Positions 23,401 through 33,981 of a stretch of 64,000 nt of DNA are shown piece after piece. The stretch's first letter is position 1. Every line of letters starts with the position of its first letter. The translations under genes were made by a program, and so were the position numbers. Below the pieces are notes generated by a model. That model searched no databases, was not told the origin of the DNA, and worked only from the letters and a program-made list of their open reading frames with translations. Source of the stretch: Archegozetes longisetosus (taxonomy: Eukaryota > Arthropoda > Arachnida > Sarcoptiformes > Trhypochthoniidae); contig JAEMBT020000002.1 of NCBI GenBank assembly GCA_018873245.2, forward strand, positions 12,894,001 to 12,958,000. Direction: 5' to 3'.

Positions 23401-26400
23401 CAATTAATTGTTAAATTCCCCTAAAAGTTTTGACTATAATTTTTAGCCAAATTTGAATTTTTTAAAACACTCTTGGAGGTCGTAACACCATGAAGGCAAA
23501 TAAAAACTCAGCAGTTATTTACTTTTGCTAAAATGATACGTTGATTAGAAAACGCTAAAATAAGAACAACTAGGGAAAAAGTTGAAAAAACTTTCAGTGT
23601 TCCAAGTTTACGTATAATTGCAATAAACAGTGACTAACAATATCATAGCACTGACTGAGTATAAAGTATTAGTTTACTTGTCAGTATTTTCAATCAAAAT
23701 AAATGAAATCTGTATCATTTACAAATAAAAGTTTAATTTTGAATTAATAAAATGGCTCCACAATTAACTAACAATCAAAGATTAGAAGCTATAAACTATT
23801 TTTTTGACAGGCAAACTTTTTCTATGGCCTGAGTGCATGAACTTTTTTGCTTTGAGATTTGAATCCTAAAAAGTAAACTTTGTTTCACTGCTCGGTTTTG
23901 TTTGCCTTCATTGTACGCGTATTAACAGCTAAGAGTGTATTGTGATAGAAAACGTGCCCTAAAAGCATAGGAACGAACTCTCCATCAGGCTATCTGTTTC
24001 TATCGTGGGTTATTAAGTTTTAGGATGTAAGCATTTGAATGCATATATCAAAATGTTAGTATAAACAACTTAACCCCCTAGGAAAGTCTGGTTCTTGAAA
24101 GGCTACAACACCTACATGTCTGGCATTCAGTCTTTTTCATATGCTGTCTCTGAGATCGTGTGACATACTATTCACGCGATGACAATATTTTCGGGCTCTG
24201 CTGGTGATAATTCCCGAATCTCCCTTTTTAGCATTGAAAAAGTTCTTAATCAAATTGTGGCTCATTTTTGGGGGTTTCTTAGATGTTATTAACATTTAAA
24301 TGAGTATTATATGAAATGAGAATGAGCTTAACACTAGAGGTTAGCAGTATCATAAAATGCAATAAAGAATAGTCGTTTGATGAACTTATTGTAATAATAA
24401 ATCCGCAAATGTCGAACACTTGCAAATCATTTTAGCTTTGACTTTAAGCAGTTATTTATTAAGAGACTTCAATTTGACTGTTTTCTTCGTTTATGCCACT
24501 GAATAAGAAATAACGGAAACTTCACTTAAGGCGTTATTTAATTTATGAATTTTTAAACTAATTTGAGAGAACTATCTTGATTGACTAATTGTATCTTTTC
24601 TCAGTTGACGTCGTTTCGTAGCTTTACTCCTCTTTCTGGCGAATATACTTTCTGTTGAATAACTCAATTAAGAGATTTAGGATTTGATTTAATTATTTTG
24701 GCATATTTTTGATATTCGTATAATCTGATAGTCAGAAATGAGCTGCATATTTCACGGTATGAATGAAAGCTGCATATGGCTCAAAATTTTTATTTGACTG
24801 AATCATTTTTTTCAAATATTATTAGACTTATACTTTAATTAAATATTTTATCTGCGAGTAACAAATTTTTCTGCAATTCATTCATTTTGAGCTCGCTTTC
24901 AATGTTATGGAATTTATTTTAATTTAAAATAAATAAACCGAAAAGTCTACTCGAAAAGAAATCATTTTATTTTTATTAAGCACTATGATGTCTTCACCAT
25001 TGGACAATGTTTTCAGATTGTTTTGTTACTGAGTCGTATAATAACTGATGTATTTGGAATATTTATTGATTATTTTTTGGAGTCATGAAATTACTTTTTC
25101 TGCATACAAGTTGTGATCACATTCTCCACAGTTTTATTTCAATCCAACGGTAAACATATAAATAATGCTTTATTGTTAATGTTGAGCACAAATATTTTTT
25201 GGGTTACTAAAAAGCGAGTGCTAGAAATGGTTAATTATTAATCGATTCTTAAAGTTTAACGCGTGTTTCATAAGATAAATAGCGAGATCATGTTTTTATA
25301 CTTATCATAGCTACTGTTTCATAGCCTCACGTTTTGTAAGTCATATTCCGAGTTACACCAATTCTTTTGATGTATTCATTTAATAAATTTTGGTCTTATT
25401 GAAATGTAACAATCAATCTAGTGCAACTTAAACCAGCAATTTGTTCAATGATAGTCAAAACTAAATCAAATTGTTGGTCTCTGTTTCTAAAAAAAGTGAG
25501 AAATATATTCTTATTGGCCCACATTACTCAACAATATCGAAATGATATACTTTAAGTCTTTGGCTATAACTTCAAAATGTTAAACAATTCTTATTGAATA
25601 CTTCTCTGATAGAGGATAACTGAAAATATTTGCAAATAATTAGATTATTGTGAACTATAGAGCTAAAATTATTTAATAATCGATGACGAATGAACTAAAT
25701 TGCTTTTTCCTTCAGAAATGTTTTATCCATAAGCGTTCACTTTGGCCAAATATTACTGAAGATGCTTCTGCATTATTTGTCATATTAGGCTCTGCCTCTC
25801 AATATTTATTATCTCAATTAAATTCTGAACGTAATGCATTGATTCTGATTTGATGGCACAAATAGCTCTTAGATTCAATAAAAATGATCGCTGTTTAAAC
25901 AATTATCTTAAGCTTTTTACGAGTTTATTCCAATTATGTTTTGACTAATCAAATATCTGAAAAACAGTTTTAGAGCCTTGCTTAGAATCTAAAATGAGCT
26001 GTCTCAGTCTCAAAAGGCTTAATTTTCTTAGTAAATTTTATCAAAAGCATAGGCAGTCTTAAAGGGGAATTTATTTTCAAGACTTAATTCAAAAGAACAG
26101 CGCATATTTGTTCACATTTTTAAAATATGAAAGAATTTACTATCAAGTTCAAACAGAAGCTCAAATTCTATATTTTTGTGTGTTTCAGATTTGCGTTCTC
26201 TCATGAAAACTAAAAGAACCAAATAAGACATCGTTCAAATTCATGGAATTCAACATAAATTATTTACAACCACTTTAGTCTTTTTATTATGTAGCAGTTA
26301 TCTCACATAATACATTTTATGATATTTTTTGTGTACATCATTTGTTACAAAAATTCAATCAGGCTGTAGATCAGTTGAAAAATGATATATTCATGTAATC

Positions 26401-29400
26401 AAAATTTAACAAAGCTTCGAACAATTCATGCGCTGTAAAGAATAGCTTCGACAAAGTTACTTCCGGAGAGTTAATAGTAACAAATGATCATAATATTAAG
26501 ATATGAAATATTATATTCTGAATTTTTTCATTTATAATAAAAAAAGCGACTCAGCTCCAAACTATTAGTTTTGAAAGTTTTAGGAGCAAAGTTTAGAAGC
26601 ACTAAGACAAAATAGTTATGAAAGGTGGTTCATTCGTATTTTATTCTCGTTCGAACTGTTCAAAAAACTTGAAGCTCTCATAAGTTAGGTTCACTCTAAA
26701 AAAGCTTATAGAAACAATCATGAAAAGAATATGCATTTAGAAAAATTGAATAGAATTCGACGATAACCAGGAGGAAAATTTGAAAATGAGCTGAAGAAAG
26801 TTTGCAAAAACAAAGTGGCATTAAATATCTTTTCTTCACAATAATCTATAAATATAGTTAAATCGATCGCATAGTATTATATTCTCACAAAACCACTCAA
26901 CTACTTTACACTTTAAAACATTTTGATTACTTTGAAGTAGAAATAAACACAATTATATCTACACTGATTGGGAAGTTTTGAATATACTTTGACTATGATT
27001 TTTTCTAATATATGCTGAAATTTGCACATACGTTACTCAAGATCTCAATTAGAAAAACTGAGTTATTTATTCTTGTAGTGTACTATCAAACATTAACAAG
27101 TGTTCACTTTAAGAAGGATGCTTTTGAGTAAATTCGAGAAACCTTTTTGTTTTGTATTTTACATATTGTTGTCTATTTTAACATTCCTTATTTCTAATGT
27201 GAACAATTTTGACTTGCAAATTCTTACTCTTGTGATTATGACATGAGTATATACGATGATGTCATATTTTCTTATAAGATTTCTGCTAAATGTATGTAAT
27301 GCATTCTCGCAAAGATAAAGTTAATGTTTTGCCACAAATGTCAGTCTCCAAAGTGAACATTATAAATAATGTCATTAGAAGTATGAATAAGTAGTAAATT
27401 TATTAAACTGAAGCACCAAATGTGTGCCTGAGTGAGTCACTGACCACATTATTATTAGATCTAATTGTGTGTGTGTCTCGCTTATTAATCTCTGACAACA
27501 CTTTCACTGCCAATGACTTTAATTGGAGCGTGTTTTTGCGTGACCAAAAATGTTCAATTACTTCTAATGTTAAAGATGAATGAATGAAAGCATGCCAACA
27601 ATTGCTTATGTTCTTAAATCCAAATAAATAGATTGAATAATAGAAACAGCATTTAAGACAAACTATACCAAACTTAGATAAGAATAAATTATCTCTGTTA
27701 ACGTTTTCAATGTTTTTTATGTAACACTTTTTCTTGTACTAGTTATATTCTTAAAATAGATACTTACAATGGGTGTACAACTAGGGAGTATCTATTCGTT
27801 ATATTTTTAAAATATGGTATCACATATACTAATATGATTTTTAGAAAAAGATCATCAAAATCGATTTGTAGAAGTTACAAAATTATAAATTTACTTTATT
27901 TTTCCATATAAATTGCTGCATCAATAGGACTAAAAGCGCTGCTTCACTCAAGTGAATAGGCAAACTTTTTGACCGTACTTTTCAATATAAAGTATCTAGT
28001 TTGTAAATACTATTAATACAAAAATCATATTTTTATTCCTTGCAATTTAAAGCTACTTCAATATTAATTCTTGCATTAAAAGCACTTACATATTAAATAC
28101 TTTATATGAAAAATACAGTCAAAAGGTTTGTACATAGACTTGAGAGAAGCATAAATTTTTAGTCTCATCCATATAAGAATTTATATAGAAAAATGAATTA
28201 TTCATCATTTTATAATTTCTACTACAAACTAATTTGGATGGTCTTTTTTCTAAAATTCATATTAGTATATCTGATAAGATATTTTAAAAGTATAATGAAA
28301 ACCTTTCTGTATTCTCTTTAGTTGTGCGCATCTTTAGTAATATTCAGGGCAAGTATTTTTCGGGATTTTAAAGTGGTCAAATCGGTCGGGAATCGGGAGC
28401 TTAAAAGAACCGAAATCGGGACTTAAAATGCAAAAATCGGGAGTTTAAAAAACATCATTTTCAATCATAATACAACGAAAAATAGTTGTTTTCTTTCTTC
28501 AAATGTATTAAACTGTATTAACAGTCCTTCAAAAATTTATTGTACTGTATAATTAGATTGATCTCCAAGTTTTCAGGTGAAAAACACTGCCGATCTTCTG
28601 TCAAAAGATTTTTATACACAGTGAAAGAGCGCTCGGCATACACAGACACCAAAGGCGCATATTCTCTGTTCAAACGATGCTCATAACTATTACTTTCACA
28701 AAATATTTTTATAAAGCTTTATCAAGATAATGAATTTTCGATTACAGTTGTGATCAATTTTTTAATATTTTCGTTATATTTTTAAGTCAAAATGAGATAA
28801 AACTTTTAAAAATCTCATATTTTAAACAAAACGTTCTAAATCGGGAGAAACTCACGAGAAGCTTAAAATTGAGACATTCAAATTATTTTTATAGAAGCCT
28901 GAAGTGACCAAAAGTACATTAATATAAAATTCCCGAGGAATAACTTTAGGGAAAATTATCGGGATTTCCCGAAAAATACTTGCCCTGGTAATATTATAGC
29001 TCCACTAATAAAATAAAATTGAAAGTTAAGAATAGTTTTGATCAAAACAGTGTGCCTCTATATTCGAAATGCAGTCACTCGTTCACGCATAGTAATTTGC
29101 TGCGGTTAAACTAATTGATTCTCTATTTTAGTAACATATTTCTGGTCTAATTTTAGTAAATTTACCCCATTTACTTCGATTATGTAAAATTGTATTTTCT
29201 GATTCTAAGTAGTGTTCCACTCGAATACCGTGTTCGTCGTACTGTTAGCAAGCACTTAAAGTGATTTAGATACTGTATTTCTCAATTCTCATTGAGTTAT
29301 CCAATTGTTATTAAATGATTCAATTCTCAAATTCAACTACAGAAGCTTTATTTCAAATATTATTTGAGTCTAGAAATAATACTATATACGAAGTTATCAA

Positions 29401-32400
29401 ACTTCATATTGACATCTGGATTCAAGGCTTCACATTTGAGCATATTATCTGTTTGATTCTAAGCAATTAATAGGTTCATATGATAGATCATCTTATTTTA
29501 GAGCACCAACAAAGGATGGACTTATGCTTTAGCTGATCTCAAATTAAAAAATGCCTCAATATTTTGTAGTAAGTTTAGGAAAACTTTCTCGAATAAGATA
29601 TCTCAAATGATTTACCTCCTGCTATTAATAATGCCATAATTACGTCAAAAACGACTAGATATGGAATTAAGATATAATTTATATAAAGTTTTCAAATTCC
29701 ATGATTTGCATGCTTTGACATAAATTATAAGACCCATTGTTTTACATTATGAAATGAAATGTTGCTTCATAAATAACTTATTATAAAGGATAAACTTTAC
29801 GACATGGTGCATGCATGAAACAAATTCGGAACACATTTGTACAAGAATTGAGGGATCGAAATGAATTTGAACTAAAATCCAAAATTTTTCAAAGGATTTC
29901 CTCCGTGTGTTCTCCGTGATTAGCATTTTGAAACAAATTATTCTGAAAGTACTAGAATTATAGGACTTAAAAATTAATCATCAAAATCTTAATTATATAC
30001 TAAACGTAGTATTAGTCAATGATGGAACTCGTTTCAAACTTTAGATAGTCAAGGCGAACGTTGAGATTATTTTTATATATTCAGTGTAATGAAAATGAAT
30101 GCTATCGAACATCAATAGACAAAGCGGTGAGCTATGAGTAAAAAAGTAAAGCTCAATCTTTCAGTGACTCGTCAGAATTATCGGAGAACTCAGGAAGTTA
30201 CCAGAAGGGTTGATTACTCTATCAAATAATATATTTAATTAAAATGCTCATAATATTATCTCTACTAGTTCGCAAGATTGACCATAAACTCGAGAGTAAG
30301 CTAACATTTTCACATTTAACGATAGCGTTGAGCGTGAAAATTACTCTTATTGTCCATAAATCAATACCAGTTAGTAATGGTATAATACTTCGTGTGATGA
30401 TAGAATATCTATTCATTTTATTACTATCAACTATTTTGAATTTATATGAGGACTAGAAACGTGCATCAAATCATTTTCTTTCTTTATCACTTCGTGATGT
30501 CGAGTAAGCTCTTCGTTAAATTTTCGCTGAAATGGATACTGATCCGCTCATCACTTATTAATCTGGTAATAACTTATAGAAAGAATAATAAAAGATGGCA
30601 AGTCTTTAGCAACAATATTATTCAGTAGAGAAGTATCATACCAAAACCTGGCTTACATTCTAGAGTGTCAAATCACTCTTCGTATCCATGCTTTGGTAAG
30701 TTTATATACTGTATTATACAGGAAGTCAGAATTATCCACCAATTTGAAGGCATCATGTGTTATGTACTCATTGATTGGTCAGTTTGATTGAATTTTAGGT
30801 GCAGGTCAACATTCAATTTAGTTAGATTTACAAAAGGCAAGCTATTAGATCAATAATAATAGTTCTATTCGTTAAAATATTACCAATAAACAAGATTCAA
30901 TGTGCTTTCCGAAGAATTAGTTCTTAAATGATAACTCATATTCGTGGTTTCAAATCAGAAGCTTGAATCATACATTCCAAATAGGTATTAACTTTGCACT
31001 GTCAGGTGCAATGGCAGACATTTTCTAGTTCTAGGCTTTTTCGCAATAGATGCACTTTTCTATCAATAAAAAAGAGTAATAATTTATAAATTGAAGATAG
31101 GTCTACTTTTATTTTTATTAATCTTATCCTAATTTAACTGAAATATGAGCGTAGCTAGTAACAATATTAAAGCAAACGCGTAGTAATTCAGATTTCCGAA
31201 TGAAAAAGTTGAGGTAAAAATAATATTTTCATATTAAAAAGAAACTGCCAAGTGTGTACACGAACTCGATCCTGTTCTGCCAGTGGTCAGTACACTAACC
31301 ACTAGATCACTTAGGAAGTTAAATGATAAGTGCTCTTAAATTCATAGATTGACCAGAATTTCCACTTTATATTCGATAAAGTAGTATGACTTGAAAGTCA
31401 AATAAAATCAAAATCAAAAGCTACATTGATCTTAGCCACAGGGGTCTACGGGTCAGTTTTGGGCTCAAAGATGCCTGATTTTTGCGCTTAACTCATCGAA
31501 AATTTTTATTTCTTTATTCATAGTAGCGTTTATAAGGAAAGTGTATTTATTGCGAACAAGCCTAGAATTTCTCTACTAGTTTTTATATCCAAATTATAAC
31601 AAATATTAAAAAATAAATAAGGGACCAGAATTTCAATAGCAGTATTATTAATATTCTGTCTTCCTTTGAAAATAAAATTTGATTAATGCATCTAGCCAAA
31701 CAGATTTTTATCAGTAAATTGGATTTCGCTGATAATACTTTATAATGATTGGAGCATCAATCAATTAACAGTTATGTGATAAGAAACTGTTGATCCGGAA
31801 TATATTTAACTTAAACATTTCTTACATCTTAGATAAAATCATTTAATAAGCTATTTGAACATTACGATTGATTTTTAAGTTACACTAATCACAAAATTGA
31901 AGCATAATAAGAATTTGATTACTTTTGTTTCAAAATAAACTATAAATATGTGGAGTTTCACTAATGCGTAAAAGCATCATTCAAAGCATTTCCATTTTTA
32001 TAATCAAACTCAGTGTTTTAAAATCTACTTAACAAAAGAAATGAAAGTTGGTCCTTTCTTATGCAAAAGATTTAAGCAAATATTTAAAAAAAATATCTGA
32101 ATTTGTTTGGCACTTCAATTTAGTTATGCTTTCAGCTAAAGAATATTTTTTAATATAAGGCTTCACTTATGACAGCTATTTATGCCATCTTCACAACAAA
32201 ATTATTAAAAGTAAAAAAACAGATAAGTTTGATTTCAAAATGACTAATGGGTTAAAAATAAAATTTTGCTGCGACTTTCAATTTACTTTTTCTGTTTAAT
32301 TGTATAAGCAGTTATATTTTAAATTATTTATAGATAGAGCAATATTAACTATTCACTATTGATGCCAAATTTTGACAGTGTTATATATTGATGGTGTTAG

Positions 32401-33981
32401 CATTTCTGGTCTGGCTATAGCTCTTATTCACATTACAGACGGTAAACAATTATTATAAGTTCGGGTAAATGCTGTGAAAGTTTAAAAGAAAGCACTCATA
32501 AGGATAAGTTTTTGTGCAATATTTACTTTTAATTAAAGAAGATCAAGAATAAAAGCAAACTTTTTGCTCACACATTAATTATCAGAAACGTGAAAATTTT
32601 GAAAATACAGATTAGTGTTAATATGAATTTCTAAAAAATTGTTCAGTCAAATGAATGAGTTCGTAACACACATCTAATACTAAGCTAATTATATCTGTTT
32701 AATAAATATTTAAAGTTATAAACGAAATGCTATTTCATTGGCTGTACAAATGGAGAATCTATGGATTTAAGAAATTCTTTAAGATTAAATACTAAATGAT
32801 GTAAATACATTTTATAGGATTATGATAAAAGTTTTATGAAATTTATAAGAAAGTATTTAGAAATCGAATGGACAAAACAACAGATTTCGGCAAGGCAAAA
32901 TTTTATTTGTAATCCGTTATAGATTTAAGACTTAAAATAGGGTAAATGCATTAATAAATGACTGCAAGTCTAGATACTAACTCATTAGAACTTGCATTTG
33001 GCAACATTATTAAAAGAGCTCTTTTTATTTACTTAAATTAAATTACTATTCATATTCAAATTAAAACTAAATGTAAACCTACACAATGAAAACTTTGAAT
33101 TAGATCAACAATTCACTATCATGTTTAACTGCATTGAACCAAAGCAAAGGCACAACTTTTCAGCACAATTTCGTCATTTGTTTGACTTATCATTCGCGCA
33201 ATTGATCGTACTCAAAAGATTCATACGAATCAATTATATTAATTATATTATATTGACTAGCTAGAGATAAGCTATAGATAGAGAAAAGGCTGTTAAAAGC
33301 GTTTTCGATATTGATCATCATTCGAGATATTTAACTTGATTGAAAAATTTGCCCTTCATAACATAAACTCATACTTGAAGCAAAATATTTTGAAATATCA
33401 TTCAAACTTTTCAACAGGACATATTGACAAACATAAATCTTCCTTCTCTTTAAGACTTTTGCACTTAAAAACTTTAGGCTTTTCTTCAGAATGGCTTGAG
33501 ATAATGTAACTTTGATGGAACGCAAGTAATGTACTGTTGGGTAAATAAGCCATTTAGTTGGCGGTATGTTTACTGCTCTGCTCTTTTTGATCTGATAGAG
33601 CATCGCAAGAAATATCACTCAAACAATTAATATATTCATGAGTTTCATTGTTTGAATAATTATATCAAATAGCAGAATACGATTGCATTACAGGCAAGAA
33701 TATAAATAAATCTTATACTGAACGGAGTTATTGAATGGCTTTACTAAACACTTACGAATTGAATAGACCAAATAAAAAGAAATACAGCCAAAATATTATA
33801 GCAATAAAAAGTAAATCAATATAGAGGAAAGAAACAGTTTGTTCATGTTTGTAACCTTTAATCTATTCCAATAACTTCTTGGTGGTCTCTTAATCCAAAG
33901 AAATCCTTGTTTAACAACATCACTGCCTAATCCTTCATTACCGCCTGCACTGTTTGATGATACCTTCGTACTCGTAGCCAT
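7861..33981 (-). CDS. Dok: Dok-family docking protein (PH + IRS-type PTB adaptor), complete, 5 coding exons
   Basis: Cytoplasmic adaptor of the Dok1/2/3 class. Such proteins are recruited to membranes by a PH domain, bind phosphotyrosine through a PTB domain, and dampen Ras/MAPK signalling downstream of receptor and Src-type kinases (family knowledge). Five exons join with matching phases: 33981-33856, 16496-16255, 16152-15830, 12967-12685 and 8410-7861, giving 507 residues and a TAA stop. The PH domain is about residues 23-135 (QGFLWIKRPP, then WHKRYFLLR, ending at SWLLALDL across the exon 2/3 junction). The PTB domain is about 236-356 (FQVSVQPTDASERACLRG, WPIAFIRQY, then GRRCSTGEG). A basic, serine-rich tail carries Tyr447 in a YVIP motif, the YxxP form recognised by RasGAP/Crk SH2 domains, plus Tyr472 and Tyr501. 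Odd points are a 24-residue insertion at 291-314 in the PTB domain and a 17.4-kb first coding intron full of mobile DNA. The start ATG at 33981 has an ACAATGG context; in-frame ATGs at 33990 and 33999 are alternatives. Confidence 0.88.
10203..10927. mobile_element. Pogo/Tc1-mariner-like MITE with long inverted repeats
   Basis: Arms 10203-10418 and 10670-10927 are inverted copies with about 85% identity in the inner 150 bp (shared ACTCGGAATTGGCATTTGC, AGCATTTTAAGTTTTCGGTC and TGAAATGCATTTT). Both outer ends carry TCTCGATATA followed by AGCCTCG, with CTGTAATG (left) or CAGTTAAAGTAAAA (right) outside. The CAGT..TCGATATAACG pattern is typical of pogo-like Tc1/mariner termini in animals. No transposase is present. 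Confidence 0.62.
11526..11591 (+). other. tRNA-like sequence in left arm of the inverted repeat
   Basis: Contains TGGCGCATTGC (A box 7/11 or better), a TCTCA-TTGT-TGAGA hairpin and GGTTTCGAATCC (B box with one extra T). The acceptor and T stems are poorly paired, so this is not a functional tRNA. A tRNA-derived SINE head is the likeliest reading. Confidence 0.45.
11953..12020 (-). other. tRNA-like sequence in right arm of the inverted repeat
   Basis: Mirror copy of the left-arm segment. On this strand the T-arm region reads GACTCGGTTTCGAGTC, a complete 5-bp stem, so this copy is the less degenerate of the two. A-box-like TGGCGCATTGC is identical to the other arm. Confidence 0.45.
12685..12967 (-). 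CDS. Dok: Dok coding exon 4 (first two-thirds of PTB domain, with insertion)
   Basis: A 283-nt exon, acceptor AACAGCAG, donor GGCAG|GTATTA. It encodes LVMERFQVSVQPTDASERAC, the characteristic start of Dok1/2/3 PTB domains, followed by WPIAFIRQYRHE. Next comes a 24-residue Asn/Lys/Thr-rich stretch (residues 291-314), after which homology resumes at RHTIVTLEVG. The insert has AT-rich codons unlike the flanking exon. No in-frame GT-AG pair removes exactly the insert, so I take it as translated. Confidence 0.87.
12968..15829 (-). other. Dok intron 3 (2.9 kb)
   Basis: Bounded by GATG|GTAAGT and AACAGCAG. Contains the inverted repeat at 14.9-15.4 kb (separate entry). The remaining sequence is AT-rich and shows no recognisable feature. 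Confidence 0.75.
14907..15375. repeat. Inverted-repeat element in Dok intron 3
   Basis: Left arm 14907-15086 and right arm 15197-15375 are reverse complements at about 75% identity. Shared motifs are GACTTAGATT.CAAGTTTG, CTATTTCCA, CCTTTAG.AGTG, GCA.TGCTATTT and CCATCACTTAA. Spacer about 110 bp. Short open frames on both strands here are a by-product of the repeat, not genes. Confidence 0.6.
15830..16152 (-). CDS. Dok: Dok coding exon 3 (PH C-terminal helix and PH-PTB linker)
   Basis: A 323-nt exon that starts after TGCTTGACAG and ends at GATG|GTAAGT. The first residues, RSWLLALDLTAQS, complete the C-terminal PH helix with its conserved Trp. The rest is a hydrophilic linker rich in Ser, Asn, His and Cys (HHNHHHNSESDSSTNGSA), probably disordered and low in conservation. 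Only 102 nt of intron separate it from exon 2. Confidence 0.85.
16255..16496 (-). CDS. Dok: Dok coding exon 2 (core of PH domain)
   Basis: A 242-nt exon between acceptor TTCTCCAG and donor CAG|GTTAGA. It encodes AWHKRYFLLRDSF, then LQMYNSQQD, SSAPLLSLEL and LLLAADDELAA: the central PH strands and the approach to the C-terminal helix. Pattern and spacing resemble Dok and IRS PH domains. The exon ends in phase 2, and the split Arg codon is completed in exon 3. Confidence 0.88.
18705..19679 (-). mobile_element. Non-autonomous TIR element, copy B
   Basis: Termini are GGCTAGACTTTGAAATGGC at 18705 and the inverse of GGCAAAACTTCGAAATGAC at 19679. Target duplication AACGAATC / AATGAATC (18697-18704 and 19680-19687), 8 bp with one mismatch. 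About 450 bp of the interior is homologous, in reverse, to copies A and D. At 975 bp it is the longest related copy and has no intact coding frame. Confidence 0.72.
19881..20010. repeat. Near-perfect hairpin, 43-bp arms
   Basis: Arms 19890-19932 and 19957-19999 pair with only three mismatches, starting TCTGAGTTCTGTTTTAAGC and ending GTTAGACTT at the loop side. The spacer is 24 nt. A further eight or so paired bases extend outward (AAGCCGTG... / ...CCTGCTTTT). GC content is higher than the flanks. It may be a miniature fold-back transposon or a source of hairpin RNA. Confidence 0.65.
21329..21815 (+). mobile_element. TIR element family, copy D, right end degraded
   Basis: Begins GATTGGTATCAGTTTGACAG, aligning with the start of copy A, and continues co-linear with copies A and B (TCAAAATCAATTTTACAGCT, GATAAAAGCTTAAGCATGAA, TTATTAGTAGAGTTATGAAA by approximate match). 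Homology fades beyond about 21815 and no matching right terminus or target duplication was found. Confidence 0.58.
27777..28326. repeat. Near-complete palindrome of ~550 bp
   Basis: Left arm 27777-28035 and right arm 28065-28326 are reverse complements at about 75%, with a loop of about 30 nt. Shared motifs: CAACTA..GAG.AT, TTTTAAAATAT, ATATACTAATATGA, TTTTTGAC.GTA.TTTTCA and TATAAAGTAT. It abuts the hAT element at 28345. A miniature fold-back or Tc1-type MITE is likely; no target duplication identified. Confidence 0.6.
28345..28987 (-). mobile_element. hAT-superfamily DNA transposon, internally deleted
   Basis: Terminal inverted repeats begin CAGGGCAAGTATTTTTCGGG at both ends, the CAGGG start being typical of hAT. 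It is flanked by the exact 8-bp target duplication GTAATATT (28337-28344 and 28988-28995). Near the left end the motif TCGGGA followed by CTTAAAA or a similar string recurs, resembling subterminal transposase-binding repeats. Only the C-terminal part of a transposase remains inside (28518-28716), so this 643-bp copy cannot move by itself. Clean termini suggest a fairly recent insertion. Confidence 0.9.
28518..28716 (-). pseudogene. hAT transposase C-terminal dimerisation domain remnant
   Basis: An open minus-strand frame of about 65 codons reads AERSFTVYKNLLTEDRQ, then FSPENLEINLIIQYN, and ends at TAA. The SAERSFS..K.L.T..R......NL pattern is the hATC dimerisation motif. The N-terminal zinc finger and catalytic core are missing from the element, so this is a fragment left by internal deletion. 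Confidence 0.8.
30230..30400. repeat. Hairpin-forming inverted repeat in Dok intron 1
   Basis: Arms of about 45-85 nt meet around 30320-30325: GATTGACCATAAACTCGAGA, then GTAAGCTAACATTTTCAC, faces GTGAAAATTACTCTTATTG, then TCCATAAATCAATACC. About 80% pairing near the loop, weaker outside. The overlapping open frames on both strands here are explained by the palindrome. Confidence 0.5.
31249..31318 (-). other. tRNA-like / SINE-head-like sequence
   Basis: On the minus strand: TGATCTAGTGGTTAGTGTAC (A-box-like TAGTGGTTAG, as in many tRNA-derived SINEs), then GACCACTGGC, then GGATCGAGTTC (B-box-like) about 30 nt later. No convincing acceptor stem, so a functional tRNA is unlikely. A decayed SINE promoter region is the best guess. 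Confidence 0.4.
33856..33981 (-). CDS. Dok: Dok coding exon 1 (start codon, first PH strand)
   Basis: Encodes residues 1-42. A Ser/Gly-rich N-terminus is followed by the start of the PH domain (VVKQGFLWIKRPPRSYWNRL). It ends in phase 0 at AAG|GTTACA. The reading frame stays open upstream of the first ATG, so an additional upstream exon or a start at 33990 or 33999 is possible. The PH homology itself fixes the frame. Confidence 0.85.

Larger units (their letters stand above)
16497..33855 (-). other. Dok intron 1 (17.4 kb)
   Basis: Splits the PH domain, with a phase-0 junction. It contains the TIR elements at 18.7-19.7 and 21.3 kb, the hairpin at 19.9 kb, the palindrome at 27.8-28.3 kb, the hAT element at 28.3-29.0 kb, the hairpin at 30.2-30.4 kb and a tRNA-like segment at 31.25 kb. 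A TGACGTCA (CRE-type) octamer-like site occurs near 18090. No internal gene is supported. Confidence 0.75.

Noticed and set aside
30222-30456. Overlapping open frames on both strands
   Set aside because: A consequence of the hairpin at 30.23-30.40 kb.
33331-33618. 95-codon minus-strand frame in Dok intron 1, considered as a partner exon of the 34.15-kb segment
   Set aside because: No good acceptor, low-complexity composition, and it lies beyond Dok exon 1, so joining the two would skip a Dok exon. Frames of this length are expected by chance here.
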